64,000 nt of DNA, taken from Ridgeia piscesae (lineage: Eukaryota > Annelida > Polychaeta > Sabellida > Siboglinidae). The notes beneath the pieces are model-generated. The model saw nothing but the letters and a program-made list of their open reading frames with translations, ran no database searches and was not told the origin of the DNA. The position numbers were made by a program, and so were the translations under genes. The DNA is taken from assembly GCA_025642075.2 (NCBI GenBank), contig JAODUO010000118.1:163501-227500 (forward strand), given 5' to 3'. Positions within the stretch are counted from its first letter, which is position 1; each line of letters begins with the position of its first letter. Positions 1 to 12,461 of this stretch are shown here, piece by piece.

Positions 1-1371
1 TAATATGCTTGCTTACTACCTGCTTGTATATAATATATAGTCCTTCATCAACTTGCAAAGACGGGACAAAAACCAAACAGTTCTTTGGTGTGGCGCCAGA
101 GGAATCACTTGAGACGTCTGACAGCCAGGGTTGAAGCAAATGTAAGCGTCGAGGCATTGAGCTGCAAGTGTAAATACTCGTGGTTATTACTTAGCAAAAT
201 CTGTATTAATTTTTGTTAGTACAGTGTATTAGTATTCTGATGGAAAAACACGTAGTTGCTCAACTGTGGACTTTATAAATGTTCTTAACAAGTTATAATC
301 ATCAGAATACAAAAAAATATATGTAACACAGCTCTAACCCCTGCTAGTAGTCCGGGGGGATTAAGGGGGCTATTAGAAGAGGGTGAGGGGTATTCAAACA
401 TAAGATTTCAGCATGTAAATGATTTCTGTTTTATTTAAAAAATAGATATTAGTATCAACGAATATAATATTTCTATTTGACATGCTTAAAAATTACTGTT
501 TCAGAGGGACTTGCCTGGCTGCCAGAATAACAAACAGGGATCAGTGGAAATTACATATTGTGTTACCACATCACGTTGATGAGTTAAGTATGTAAGTAAA
601 AATCACAATCATCTACCAAAAAGATGAATCACATTATTTGTCATGTTACTTTTTAAATAGTACTGTGAGTGAAAATTATCTGAATTTTGTTTAGCAGTTA
701 CAAAATATCCACATTTGAAGAACAATAAGCACAGAGCTTTGTTGTACGAGCACTGGTTTACAGTGACGCCATCGCATCGTCGTGGCAATATCACCGAGAA
801 TCATGACGCTGTCAGTCCTGTAACTGTCACTTCGTCTTCATCTTCAACTCCAAGTCTCAGGACAATGTCATTGACTGATTCAGCCCTAGTTCTGACTCGG
901 TGACTGATTTATTCTGTGACGACACGGTGTGAGTGCCAATGTGTGTGACTGTGTCAGTGTCTTTGGCACACAGACTAGTACCACGGCGGAGCAGTGACAC
1001 TGAGTGCCGGCTATGGCCTGTGCGGGCGCCTCCAGCTGTATGTAAGATAGCCCACCTTTTCTGCCTCCGCCAGCCAAGTCCACAGTTTTCTCCATGTAGA
1101 AAATATTTCTTCTGTTCGCTGAAATTGTATGACACTTCCGCACTTGCGTAGCGTGCTGACAGCGGCGAGCGGTACTTGGGGTGAGGGTCAGCGTCTCCTA
1201 ACATCTTCTTGGTTACCTCGTTGCAAGTTGAGCAGAGTGACTTTACCGCCATTGGAACGGGTAAAATATGCTTAGATCACTTGTGCCATTACAACCCGTT
1301 ATTACGCCGTGCAAATAAGTGCTTGAACTTTTTGTGTCCTAGATCCTTACATTAAAAATACTTTTGTGTTA

Positions 1372-1372
<1 letters not shown>
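1..1372. other. No gene recognised
   Basis: Short open frames occur on both strands around 600-1250, but none resembles a known family or is flanked by convincing splice sites. The stretch is ordinary AT-rich flank. Confidence 0.5.

Positions 1373-1458
<86 letters not shown>
1373..1458. repeat. (TA)n microsatellite
   Basis: Uninterrupted AT dinucleotide repeat. Similar TA tracts recur at 2219-2310, 7234-7271, 32936-32992, 40287-40370, 45608-45668, 48369-48737, 58633-58679 and 60205-60291. Confidence 0.95.
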
Positions 1459-1462
<4 letters not shown>

Positions 1463-1971
1463 AAAGCATATCTCAGGCTCTCTTAAAATGCATGCATGTG
1501 TACTGCCCCTCAATATTGACCAAACTGAGCACGCTTTTCTGCATTCGCAGGGTCATGTAAGAAAAAATGCCTAAAAATCACTACATCAACTATTCTGCCT
1601 AACATGCGTCATTGCACTGCAGATACATCATAGCACTGAACCTAATAGTATGCCTGTCCTTTTGTACTCATTTCACATAAAAATAATGTTTCAAAATCTC
1701 AAATGACACAATTATTAAGGTACTACATTCGTATGGGTTAGACCAGGAAGTCTAACTGTGCTCTGACCCCTAATAGGAATTTTAGATTTTTGTTAAACCT
1801 TTAATTTAGGCTCTTTTGAAAGCTACATATATGTCATGCAGGAGGCGAAAAACTCAATGTCATCCCTTAATCTGGTATTTTTTTACCCACTTTATAAGTA
1901 ACCACTCGTGCCTTATTTTATGGGCCAATATTGTATAAAAAAAAAACTCTTATGGTGCTGACCACACTGCA

Positions 1972-2218
1972 ATTGTCAAAACATGTTAAAACATTACATT
2001 TTATTATTGTCAAACCTATGTATTATACTATAATAATACAATTATATATATTATGTTACATATTAAATGCATAATGAATATAACAATTTCGTTTCGTTGA
2101 TTTTCTGTACGTTATTGAAAGTATAACTGAAGTTATGTTTTGTCTCCATATATTTCTCCATATGTTTTATCTTTGGATTGTATAACCTATCATGAAAATT
2201 AATATCGATTACAAATAG

Positions 2219-2291
<73 letters not shown>

Positions 2292-2330
2292 GTATATATA
2301 TATATATATTCCAGAGCACAAACCTAATGT
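1972..2330 (+). repeat. Dispersed repeat, inverted partner of 7237-7505
   Basis: The sequence from the AACATG near 1979 through the TA tract ending near 2310 reappears as its reverse complement at 7237-7505, with point differences only (for example the block TTTTGTCTCCATATATTTCT). The two copies end in TA tracts that face each other. This is either a family of AT-rich non-autonomous elements or the two arms of one larger inverted structure. No coding sequence is seen inside. Confidence 0.75.
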
Positions 2331-2547
2331 ACGTTTATTTCCATTTCACTGCACCCACTGTTGATTGTACAGTTTTCGTGAGGGAAAGCCAGGCAGCTAT
2401 ATTTTAAAAGTATCTTAATGACGATATTACTATTTGTGCAACTAGATATGTTGTTTTTCACCTTACAGTGCATATAGTTAACTATAACAAATGCGTCTAG
2501 GCAGACATAGAGACTGCGTCTAAGCCCCCAAATTTATGTTGAATCTA

Positions 2548-2616
<69 letters not shown>
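2548..2616. repeat. (GA)n microsatellite
   Basis: Pure GA dinucleotide repeat of about 69 bases. From 2617 to about 3600 I see no gene. Confidence 0.95.
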
Positions 2617-2620
<4 letters not shown>

Positions 2621-3599
2621 TTGTTTCAAGATGCTTTGTGTAACCGTCATTTCAGTTGCAACTTCAGAGTTGAATTTGTATAATTGTATAAATTGGACAA
2701 GACAAATATTAAAATGTCGTAACGTTTTCTACTTATAATTGCAATGAAGTCCTGTGTTATAATAACTTGTATAGTTTAATGAAGTGTGTGTGTGTACGCA
2801 CACCGACCCGTTCACCCGGAACCTATTATAACTGAATGTGGAATTTTGTCTTGGATACTCTAGCTGACTGCGCGCGCAATAGGTTGATTTTACACCGGTT
2901 TTGTGTGTTACAGTAACAGTACAGTATTGGTCGTTAGTGCACGCAATAATGACGACAACTGATTGATCTAGCTGTACCTAGCTGTTCCTGGATGTTGCAT
3001 TTTACACGTCTGTCTTTGTAGTGTTCTCGTTGTACTACGCTGCGTCATAGCCTACATTAATCACCTGCTTTCTTTACACCACTGTTTAATCACCACAAAT
3101 ACCCTTTTACAATAGAAAGTCACATCACGGTGACAGGTGTGCACGTGACGAAGACCGGTGACAGATGTGTGCGTGACAAGAGCACGTTAAATAACAAAGT
3201 GATCGTACAGTCACGTATCCGGAGGTACATCTTAAATTTACAGTTTTTCTTATAGTTGCATGAAGGAGAGTGTATTATTTTAACAAATTACTTAAGAAAT
3301 TGTAATACACTTGAAGGGGAAGAAACTCAAGCAAACAGACAATTTTGTGTAGGCCTATCTGGGTGGAACGATATGTGGGGATGACAATTCGGATACAGAA
3401 ATTCGATTATTCGCAGGAGGATTATAGCAGGGGACGGGTGTGTCCAAACGCACGGAGAAAGGTCAAAGGGGTGATGGGAGATAGTCGCATATCACATAAG
3501 GTGCTCACTCACCTCGTGTGTTACCCCCCATCATACATGTATGTCCCAGAGACGATGGCACTAACAGAGAAACAACAGGAGGAGCTGCAGACGAAAACA

Positions 3600-4075
3600 A
3601 ATGAGGAAGGAGAATCGTGTGAGTTAAAATGGGCTGTTAAAAGAAGACTGGACGAACTGGGAGTGGAGGTTCGAGAGAAAGAAAGTATCAAGAAGAAATT
3701 GGTGAGGAGTAGGTTGAAATGTGCTGGTCATGTGGACAGAATGGCAGATGAAAGACTGGTAAAGAGAGCAGATGTCCAGAAAGTGAAGGGGGAAATGATG
3801 CGAGGAAGATCGATATTGCATGTAACGGGAGAACTGGAACGATTGGGAGAAGAATGGAGAACACCAGCAAAATATAGAAGGAATAGGGGACTGTTGATAA
3901 ACAACGTAGAGAAAAGCTTGGGAAGAGAAGAGGAAGAAAAAGACGACGGAAACAGAAAGCAAGGCCAACCTCACCCTTGACGGCAGGCAGAGATGACAAG
4001 AAGAGAACAATTGACATCGTCGAACCGTTATTTCAAATTTGTGAGCCATTTGCCTTCTGTTATTATTATTATTTC
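3600..4075 (+). mobile_element. Degenerate non-LTR retrotransposon 3' end
   Basis: An open frame here reads like the post-reverse-transcriptase tail of LINE ORF2 proteins. It has KLVRSRLKCAGHVDRMADE followed by LVKRA, which matches the recurring pattern KLVRxRLRWxGHVxRMxDxRLxKRA. A short ATT repeat at 4058-4072 ends the similarity, as expected for a LINE 3' tail. The upstream half of the frame (3345-3600) shows no likeness and is probably not coding. It is a dead fragment with no RT catalytic core present. Confidence 0.65.
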
Positions 4076-6060
4076 GTTTTCGATGTGGCATCAGACAACA
4101 CAAACGTGTCTTCAGCTAAAAAAAACAGCAGCCTTTAGGTCAGTGTTCCACAATCCCTGGCCCGAAGGCCAAATTTGGTTAGTATACGTGGGCTTCTCTC
4201 GCTGGCCAAATGTATAATGTAATGTAAACGCGGTGTCCCGTCGCGTACCTAACCGATCACTCGTTCAAGGCACCGCCTTCGGAGCCTGATTCCATTTTGA
4301 TTTCAGCCCGGACCATTGAAGCGTGTTGCGGGTGCCATCCAACCAAGGCAATATCGTAGAGAACGCAACAAAATAGGCGTAGTGGTAAAATCACACATAC
4401 AAAATCGGGGGCGGATCCAGAAAGGCACTGTACTATGGGAAGCGGTGCACAAAATGTACTATTGAACCCGTTGAAGCTCGCCAAACCACTTTCTGGCGCA
4501 CCAAAAAGTTTAACCTAACTGCCTGTCGGCTCATGATATACGAAGACGATGATGTTAATTTGTTTCGGCCGTCAGAACTACAGTTTCTACATTGCCGATT
4601 CAAGACATCGCCGGGTGGGAGGGTGCTGTTATTTTTTTGCACTGACGTTATATAATTCTCCAAATCAAAGTGTACCAGGGGGTTTGTCCGTAGGGGGTTT
4701 GTCCCGCATTCTTGAGACGCACCTGCATGGAGCACTTTAACATGGTCTGGAGCATGCCAAGCTAAATTATATAATATATTATTATTATTATGTCTATGGT
4801 GCACGTGACTACGAGATGCTCTAGATCCGCCTATGAACATGTATATGTAGGTCCTACAACACTGTATTTGACTGCACTGTGTTGTGTGATTGGGATCGAG
4901 AGATTTCAAACATTTTATGAGCCTCAACAGCCGGTCTGGTTGGATTGGACTTCAGAAAACGCGGGAGATTTGTTGTAGCGGGAGGGGCCACAACTAGACA
5001 AATAGAACTACAACAGCCAATAGCTGCTTAATCTTATTATTTATTATATCCAGAGTATACACACGCAAACTCGCATGGCAATGCCTGTCCACCCAGCTAC
5101 GACAAGGAGGCAGCCCAGCTTCACCTCCCAGCCCAAGCCAGAGGGAAACCCTCCAGCTGCACACCCTTCACACTGTGTGCGCCTGACAACTGTCTCTCTG
5201 TCTCTGTGAGATTCCCTATATCAAAACTGGCTCTCACTACACATAAAAAAGGGTGATACTGGAGATTTATTGTGAATCTCAACAGTTCTGCCTTCCTTGG
5301 ATTTACTTGGGTTAACAAAGAAACTCTAAGAGATCTGAGGCGAAAATGTGGGAGATGTTATTGTTCCTTTATGGGACAAGATTGTTTGGAAATGTGAGAT
5401 TAAGGATCGTATCAGCCGTGCAAGCTAGTATTGCACATACAACTGACTAACGCATACTGATGCATCTCAAGAATGACCAATATCGGTGTCATATGGTTGT
5501 TAAGATGTCGTGTCATGGTTTTGCACCCGGGCCAATTAAAAACACTCCCACGCCACAACGCTTGACCGATCACGCCCTCGTGCCACGCGGTACTTAAAGT
5601 AGGCAATTAGCTGGCTACAACAGAGGGCTGGCCAATTGTGTGGCGATGCTAGACCTAAATATTTAGGGTAAATTGAGAATTTGTAGGTAATTATTTTTGG
5701 CGGGTTGCTGGAGAGAGATATTTAGTCCCCTATCGATTTAGAGACGGAGTACCTGTTTGGAGGTAAACCGACATTTGGGGGAGCCATTGTAGTCTACGGA
5801 GCGCTTGAAAGGCTAGGGAAAAGTTTTCGAACGTCACTGAAAACAGTTCAGCAGCTAACCCTCCCGTCACTCTAATTGTTCACTGTTTTGATCGATAGCG
5901 CTGAAATGTTGAACGGCAGACAAAGGAAAACAAAAACTGAAATGTATAACAGTGGCGCCACGTGGCGGCTTATCCGTGCAGCGACGCCGACTCTAGTGAC
6001 ATCTGGGGGGGATGGGGGGACATCCTGAAAGAGTCAAGGACGAATGCTGTTCCGGTAAAA
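4076..6060. other. No gene recognised; upstream flank of NDUFS3
   Basis: Nothing coding is supported. The last 120 bases before NDUFS3 are GC-richer than the surroundings, with a GTGGCGCCACGTGGCGG stretch near 5952. They may hold the promoter, but no TATA or initiator can be assigned. Confidence 0.4.
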
Positions 6061-7231
6061 ATGGCCGCCTTGAGAAGGTTGATCGGTTTCGTGCCTGGCA
6101 TGGTACAATGCGCTCGGCAGGGAGGTAAGGCACACAAGAAACAGACAAGGGTGTACCATTATGCATATTTTAAATGTCCCATCAGCGAATCAACAATGCC
6201 TCTAGGAAGCTGCTGGTTAACGAAGATAATTGTTTTGACGTGCATCTAATTTTGTAAACGAATGCATACGACCCAGGCTGCGCGACCGTTTCGAACGAAT
6301 GTCAAGCGAGTGATGCTGTCTTCTCTGATGCGTTTTTTGGATACCAGCCATGCGATAGATCATCCTGATGAATAACATACTCCATTTATATTTTATGATG
6401 AAACGATTTCAGTCCGAGAAATTATAGTTGCGTGCTAATAGTTTTAACGGGATATGGTCGGAATGAACCTCTGCATGAATGCCCCAGTCGCAATGCCCCT
6501 ACTGCCTAGTCGCAATGCTCCAACCGCGAAGTCCACGAAATGGAACGGCGTTATAAACGAGGCGCGTTATACATTTTCCTCCAGGGGCGCCACCATCCCC
6601 AAAACGCCACAACAGCAACCGAAGCCAATGTGCTGCACAGTCTATGTTGACAACCAACATAAATATTAAATGTCTATTACGTTAAAATAATATACACTGT
6701 CGAATGTTGAACTGAGTAAAACTTGCGAATGGTGTACAGTTTTGAAATAAATTCAGAGCCAACGCACCTCGTCTGGCGATGCGAACTGAGGCGGAGCGAT
6801 AACACAGTACTGCTGTCGCGGTCTAAAATAACATTGAACTCAGTAGCCGAAATGCACAAATGAATTGACATGCTGCCGAAGTCGGTCAGATATTAATACC
6901 TATACTAGTTGCGCTCATTATTGGCTTGATTTCATCTTTCAATCAATCAATCAATCCAAAAATAAAAATTTAGATCGCACATTTACCGTGCCGATTTATA
7001 ATGCAATTCACCGTGGTTCGAGGCTACTGCTGTTCATACGCAGTTGACGAATTTGTATATTTGCGCACAAGTAAATGTTTTTTCATAGACGTAGTGAAAA
7101 AATAACAACTGTTAGCCTGCCATTTCAGTATCATGATTATTGTCCGATTGATATTGGCACAAACAATGCAATGAAATTTGGGGTCCACGACTGACCGCGT
7201 TATATCCAATTTGCTTTATAACGAGGCGCGA

Positions 7232-7273
<42 letters not shown>

Positions 7274-10200
7274 CTATTTGTAATCAATATTAATTTTCAT
7301 AATGATACAATCACACAAAGATAAAACATACAGAGAAATATATGGAGACAAAACATAAATTCAGTTATACTTTCAATAATGTACAGAAAATCAACGAAAC
7401 AATTTTTTTATTCATTATGCATTTAATATGTAACATTGTAATATATATATATAATTGTATTATTATAGTATAATATGTAGGTTTGACGCTAATGACATGT
7501 TTTGACAATAGTAAAATCTCTGGGGCATTCCGACCAAACGTGGTACATTGTGACTATACTGTTGGAGTATTGCGACATCGCGGTTGGAGCAATGCGACTT
7601 TCCGATTGGTGCATTGAAACTAGGCTTGGGGCATTCTGGTCGTGGGGCATTCCGACTATAATCCGTTTTAACGAAAGTCTAATTTTAATTAATCAAGGAA
7701 TCAAGAGACGAGAGGAAGATAAGACACTGTGTCCCCACGTGACTGTCAGTCAGTTGAACTGAATATCTTCAGAAGTGAAAAAGTCTCACCTTCACTTCAC
7801 CTATCCCGTAGTCTTATTGGACCATTGGGGTGCCACGGATGACCTGGCAACCAGCTCACTCCATTCGTCTCGCCTCTCAGTCTTCCTCATGGCGGCGCCC
7901 AGTGTCATGCCCGTCCATTCCGGGATGTTGTCCTCCCATCTCTTTTCCTGTCTGCCACATCTTCTCCCTCCTTGCACTGTGCCCTGCAGGATTGTCTTGG
8001 CAAGCCCTGACAATCTTGTTATGTGCCCGTACCATTTCAATTTGCGTCATTTTACTGTGGTCAAGAGGTTTTCGTGGGGCCCAATGGCTTGGCGAGTTCT
8101 GTTTCGCACCTCCTCGTTGGAGATGTGGTCTCTGTAGGTGATGCCGAGGAGCTTTCTGAGGCATCTCATCTCCATGGCCTGTATCCTTCCTAGTCTAGCC
8201 AAATGTAAAGCACGAGTGTTTTTGAAGCAGTCCGAATAGCTAGTAGATTTGTTGTGTCTGCTTGCCCACAATGGGCACACAATGCAAACTGATAGGCTTG
8301 TATTATACATGTAGTAATTATGTAAATGCGAGACTAAATAAAAAATGTGTGTTGCATTTCAGCTGGTTTACACCGAGCAGCCATCGCAGTCCCCTTGATG
8401 AACGGTCTACTTAGTCGAAATCTGACAACATCAGCAGAGAACAAACGTAAATATACTATATTCAATAAAATTACTTTGAGAATTGCATACACTAGATGTT
8501 CATATTTCCACAAGTTTTTTTGATAATTAAAACTATTGTAACATTATTAGTATAGGGTTATGTAGATATCTGTCATTTGGATGGGTAAATCACATTTTAG
8601 ATGGGCACAGGTGGTGGAAAAGTTAAAAAAAAAAACATCCGCTGGCTACTTCTTGAAAATGGTTGACACGTGTTCAGAGTTTAATTCTAGTCAAGGTACA
8701 CATCTCTTCTGAATGGTGTAGGAACATGGGATGTGTCTACAACATTTAGAAGTAGTAAATGTGTGCGTAACTGCATCAGAATTACTGCATATGTCTTAGC
8801 ATAGTAGGCACTTGTACCAACGCAATTATACTACCAATGCAAATAGTAAAGTATTGTTAATTGAACTGAACTGAATTTTTTTTATTTGATCTCTTATTTA
8901 TAATTATTACAATATGTAATATTGCAAGAAAATTTGTATCAACAGGAGAGCATAGCAGTTATTCATTAAGGCATGTTTAAACTATGCAACATGGTTGCAA
9001 GTAACGAGGCGATTGAAAAAGGTAAAGGCCGAACGATGCTGCATGCTATGCCACTTGCATGTCTGCACCATGCAACACGGTTGCTGTGACGAGACACTCT
9101 TACATAACAATGGCAGAATAGCACCAGTGGGGAATTATTTGGGAACTAGTTTATGTGAGATGTAGATTCCTTTTGTCAGACCGGGGTAGAAATTACTTTC
9201 ATCCAGTGATTAAAAAATTCAAACCAATAAAATGGAATCTTAAAAAGTTAGCTTAGTTTATATCTGATTTGACATATCGTTGATTATAAATACATTAGTG
9301 GTAGAGGCAATGTGTTGGGATGCTTGTGGGCCAACAACCTTAAATAAAGAATATGCAATGATACACAAATGCATGTTTTATTAAACTAACTGCACACATT
9401 ACTTGAAAGTATTGAAAGAAGGTGACATATAAAGTGACGTGTGAGTACATTAATATAATAATAAATAAGTTTTATAGTTGCATACTGAAATCATGCGTCC
9501 ACAATGCTTTTATTGTATAATATACACTACTAATTTATGGTGTAAATTATAAATTACCACCCGGTACATGCAACCTAGAGAAGTGTTGCACGGAATAGGA
9601 CTTTCCCTCTCCAAGACACATTGCATGCAGCATGAAACGCTGTCTCATCATACATCGCTGCATGTGATTTTATGTGTACACTAGGCAATCTGGCTGCAGT
9701 GTGTTGCATGCAAAAGGATAGCTTGCCCAGAAAGCTTATTAACAGCATTGCAGACCAGACAACTGGTGTCACAAGGCTGGTTTATTTATGAAGCCACACA
9801 TTTCTTTGACATTAATATTTTGGTTGTTTTACCATCTGTGGTTTCAAAATAATCCACAAACATATTTGTTGCTGTATGGAATGAAACTTACTGAATGGTG
9901 GACTGTTGCAGCAACTGTTCGTCCCGTGAACCCACTCGTGCAGAAGACCCTGCGGGACTTTGGCAACTACATTGGTGAGTGTCTGCCAAAGTTTGTACAG
10001 AAGGTGCAGGTGACGACGGGCGATGAACTGGAGGTGCTGATCCACCCGGACGGTGTCCTACCAGTCCTCACCTTCCTCCGCGACCACACCAACGCACAAT
10101 TCACCAACTTCATTGACGTGTGTGGAGTCGACATGCCGACACGGGAGTGCAGGTTTGAGGTATGTCTCGGGGAGGGATCATGTCAGATTTTAGGCATGTT

Positions 10201-12282
10201 TCAAGGAGTCCTGACTAAGTTTAGTTTTGATGTTTGTTTCACGGATGGATGAGTTCGGGTTTGAGGTATGTTTAGCTTTTAGGGAGGAAGTAGTTCAGGT
10301 TTGAAGTATATTTCATGGTTTTATCTGTTGATGAAGTAAATAAAAAAACAAAATAAAAATTACATCGAACGTAATATGGCAGTGTTTGTGATATTCAATC
10401 TAGAAAAATTATTTAACTTGTACCGTGGTTCCGTGCTCATCTGAACATGGTCACATATCCTCTAACTGTTATGTTCTGATGTTATTTATGGCAATGGTTG
10501 TTCGAGCGTTTCGGGTCCACTTTAAGGTATGAGGTTTGTTTCATAGACGAATGAGTTCGGATTTCAGTTATATTTTAGGGATGAACGATTTCACATTTGA
10601 GATAAACTTCATATAGGATTGGGTTAAATTAAAAAGCATAATGTTTATGATGAAGTATTAATGGTGGTCTTGAGCATGAAACAATATTTGTTGCATGGGA
10701 TTCTACTTCATTTATTCTAGTAATTTATCACGTATTGAATACCATAATACTAGGTAGAGTTGTATTATCTCACTGGGTAAAACTAACCTGGTTTCTAGTT
10801 TTTAGATCACTAAACTTCAGTTTGGATATTTCTAGTGTTTCATTTCTGTGTATAGGTTGTATACAACTTGTTGTCCTTGAGATACAACTCTCGGATCCGT
10901 GTGAAGACGTACACGGACGAATTGACACCAATTGACTCCTGTTCAGACATCTATAAAGGAGCCATCTGGTTTGAAAGGGAGGTGAGTGACGCTATTTGTT
11001 GTTTCCATGCACGGGTTTAAATTTGACAAAATATCTCATAACCGACGATCACCAATTTTGATATTCTTTAAAGGCGTAATTTTTGCCATTTGCTTCACCT
11101 GTCAGGACCCATGTACAGTTATGTATGCTATCATTCTTTTATGAATATCTATAACATACTGTGACATGATAGTTTTGTTAAAAAAATTATATTAATGAAT
11201 GCACTCTTTGTGGTGGTCAAGTATTTACAAATTACAACAGCCGCACAAATCCCCTTATTAGTCAAGCCAATTAGTACCAACCTTGGGTTTATTATTCCAG
11301 TTTGTCCTACATAAAAGGTTTTATTGACCTGCTTTCAGTCAGTGTATGTTGGTTGTTAATTCTTGTTGTAGATTTGGGATATGTATGGCGTTTTCTTCTC
11401 AAATCACCCAGACCTGAGGCGTATTCTCACTGACTATGGCTTCGAGGGTCATCCTTTCAGGAAGGACTTCCCACTAACCGGATATATTGAGGTGATTAAA
11501 ACACAGTTGAATATTTGTACATAAGGCATGTACTAAGTAAGGCTCTGTGTTTCTCTTTGTTCCAGACCAAGGTTAAGGTATTAGCAGTATCTAAATAAAT
11601 AGCATGAAGAACATATTCACCAAAATGCATATTATTTCTAGTGAAGTTAGTTGTTGTTAATGCATTTATTTGTTCTGGGTAAATCTCTATAGTTTGTGAT
11701 GCAAAACAAAAGTTAAAAATCATATTCAGAGCATATGAAATTGTAACTGTCCATAGTTATGCATATTAAAAATTTAATTGTCATAAACTAAGCTAAGACT
11801 TGGTCCATAGTCTGCTTTTCAGTTCAGTCTGATTTATTTGTTTATTGACCTATACATTATTTAGACTTTTGTATGCTTGTTTACTTTTTTACTAAAATTG
11901 AACAGTATAAAACATTATTTTCAAAACACCTAGCAGTCACTCTGGTATTACCACTTTTATCAAATTCCTAAAACATAGGTTGAGTCAGAAATCTTAACTT
12001 CCATGGAACCATTCCAAAGTTGTCACTGTAATTCAGCCAGAAAATGACTGAAAACTTCCCACATGTTCCGACTCACTACTCGGCCTAATGCAGTCTCATT
12101 GTTTGTAGATGCGCTATGATGATGAGGTGAAACGTGTTGTCGCGGAACCCGTCGAGTTCACACAGGAGTTCCGAAAGTTCGAGTACAGCACCCCGTGGGA
12201 AATGTTCCCTGCCTATAATCAGAAGGCTCAGGAGGCTGCCGAGGCCGCACCAGAGGAGAAGGGCGAGGGCGAAAAGAAGTGA
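6061..12282 (+). CDS. NDUFS3: NADH dehydrogenase [ubiquinone] iron-sulfur protein 3 (complex I 30-kDa subunit)
   Basis: This core subunit of the peripheral arm of mitochondrial complex I helps form the quinone module that passes electrons from NADH to ubiquinone. Exons are 6061-6124, 8363-8446, 9912-10159, 10856-10981, 11372-11491 and 12109-12282. All junctions are GT-AG and every phase joins, giving 271 residues (the human protein is 264). Exons 1 and 2 encode an Arg/Ser-rich, acid-poor mitochondrial presequence ([12 protein letters not shown]...). The mature part starts near PTVRPVNP. The family signature ERE-x2-DM-x6-H-x3-RR-IL spans the exon 4/5 junction (about residues 172-193), and [13 protein letters not shown] follows. 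The start ATG lies in AAAATGG. The C-terminal tail is Glu/Lys-rich. Intron 1 carries TE debris and intron 3 carries a donor-derived repeat. Identification is certain. Confidence 0.97.
6445..6545 (-). repeat. Imperfect ~22-bp subrepeats, inverted relative to 7508-7672
   Basis: Units such as CAGTCGCAATGCCCC and TAGTCGCAATGCTCC alternate at about 22 bp. Their reverse complement forms the array at 7508-7672, including the shared outer block GGTCGGAATG / CATTCCGAC. Both lie in NDUFS3 intron 1. Confidence 0.6.
7185..7233 (-). mobile_element. pogo/Tigger-like terminal sequence next to TA
   Basis: Read on the minus strand, it starts TA-CAGTCGCGCCTCGTTATA and continues with ATAACGCGGTCAGTCGTGG. This form of end, with a CAGT start, a CTCGTTATA core and a TA target site, is typical of Tigger/pogo elements. 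I could not find the other end with confidence, so the element may be truncated. Confidence 0.4.
7237..7505 (-). repeat. Inverted copy of the 1972-2330 repeat
   Basis: Reverse complement of the upstream copy, including the TA tract, TTACTATTTGTAAT, GGAGACAAAACATAA and the closing ATGTTTTGACAAT. It lies within NDUFS3 intron 1. Confidence 0.75.
7508..7672 (+). repeat. Imperfect tandem repeat of TTGGRGCATTGCGACTA type
   Basis: About seven units of 17-22 bp: TGGGGCATTCCGACC, TGGTACATTGTGACT, TTGGAGTATTGCGACA, TTGGAGCAATGCGACT, TTGGTGCATTGAAACT, TTGGGGCATTCTGG and TGGGGCATTCCGACT. They mirror the units at 6445-6545. Confidence 0.65.
7815..8310 (-). mobile_element. RTE-like LINE ORF2 3' fragment
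   Basis: The minus-strand frame contains [20 protein letters not shown], then [15 protein letters not shown], then [19 protein letters not shown] and an EWTG motif. These are the post-RT C-terminal motifs of RTE-type elements. One in-frame stop (TGA near 8045, probably from CGA) interrupts it. The RT core is absent. It sits in NDUFS3 intron 1, opposite in orientation to the gene, just upstream of exon 2. Confidence 0.8.
10145..10615 (+). repeat. Degenerate minisatellite built on the NDUFS3 exon 3 donor site
   Basis: The exon 3 end and donor read GCAGGTTTGAG|GTATGT. Within intron 3, diverged ~40-bp copies follow: CGGGTTTGAGGTATGTTT near 10256, CAGGTTTGAAGTATATTTC near 10295, AAGGTATGAGGTTTGTTTC near 10523, CGGATTTCAGTTATATTTT near 10557 and CACATTTGAGATAAACTTC near 10590. 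Each is preceded by GATGARTTC or GAGTTC. The spliced donor is the first unit of the series. Confidence 0.7.
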
Positions 12283-12455
12283 TTTATTTGGAAGAATCCT
12301 AAGTGTATTGGACTAGGAGTGAAGTGACAATGTCAGCGTGCTTGCGTCACTTGTGTCATACTGTGACATGACATCAGACTATTTGCTAGAGACTGTCATA
12401 GACCGTTTACTAGGGACTAGACGACGCGTCGCTAGTCAGTGCTTATCGTGTTGAT

Positions 12456-12461
12456 AATAAA
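12456..12461 (+). promoter_or_regulatory. Poly(A) signal of NDUFS3
   Basis: Canonical AATAAA lies 174 bases after the stop codon and is followed by a T-rich and GT-rich stretch (GTGGTTGTTTCTTT). From there to 13397 no gene is recognised. Confidence 0.75.

Noticed and set aside
3345..3980. 211-codon frame as a cellular gene
   Set aside because: Its second half is a decayed LINE ORF2 tail. The first half has no support.
5950..5970. GTGGCGCCAC before NDUFS3 as a CTCF site
   Set aside because: It lacks the AG dinucleotide at the required spacing from GGCGC, so it does not fit the core. The similar sequence at 21822 fails in the same way.
9788..10252. 154-codon reading as a complete protein starting at 9788
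   Set aside because: The first 41 codons are intronic. The NDUFS3 exon begins at 9912 and the upstream exons 6061-6124 and 8363-8446 join it in phase.
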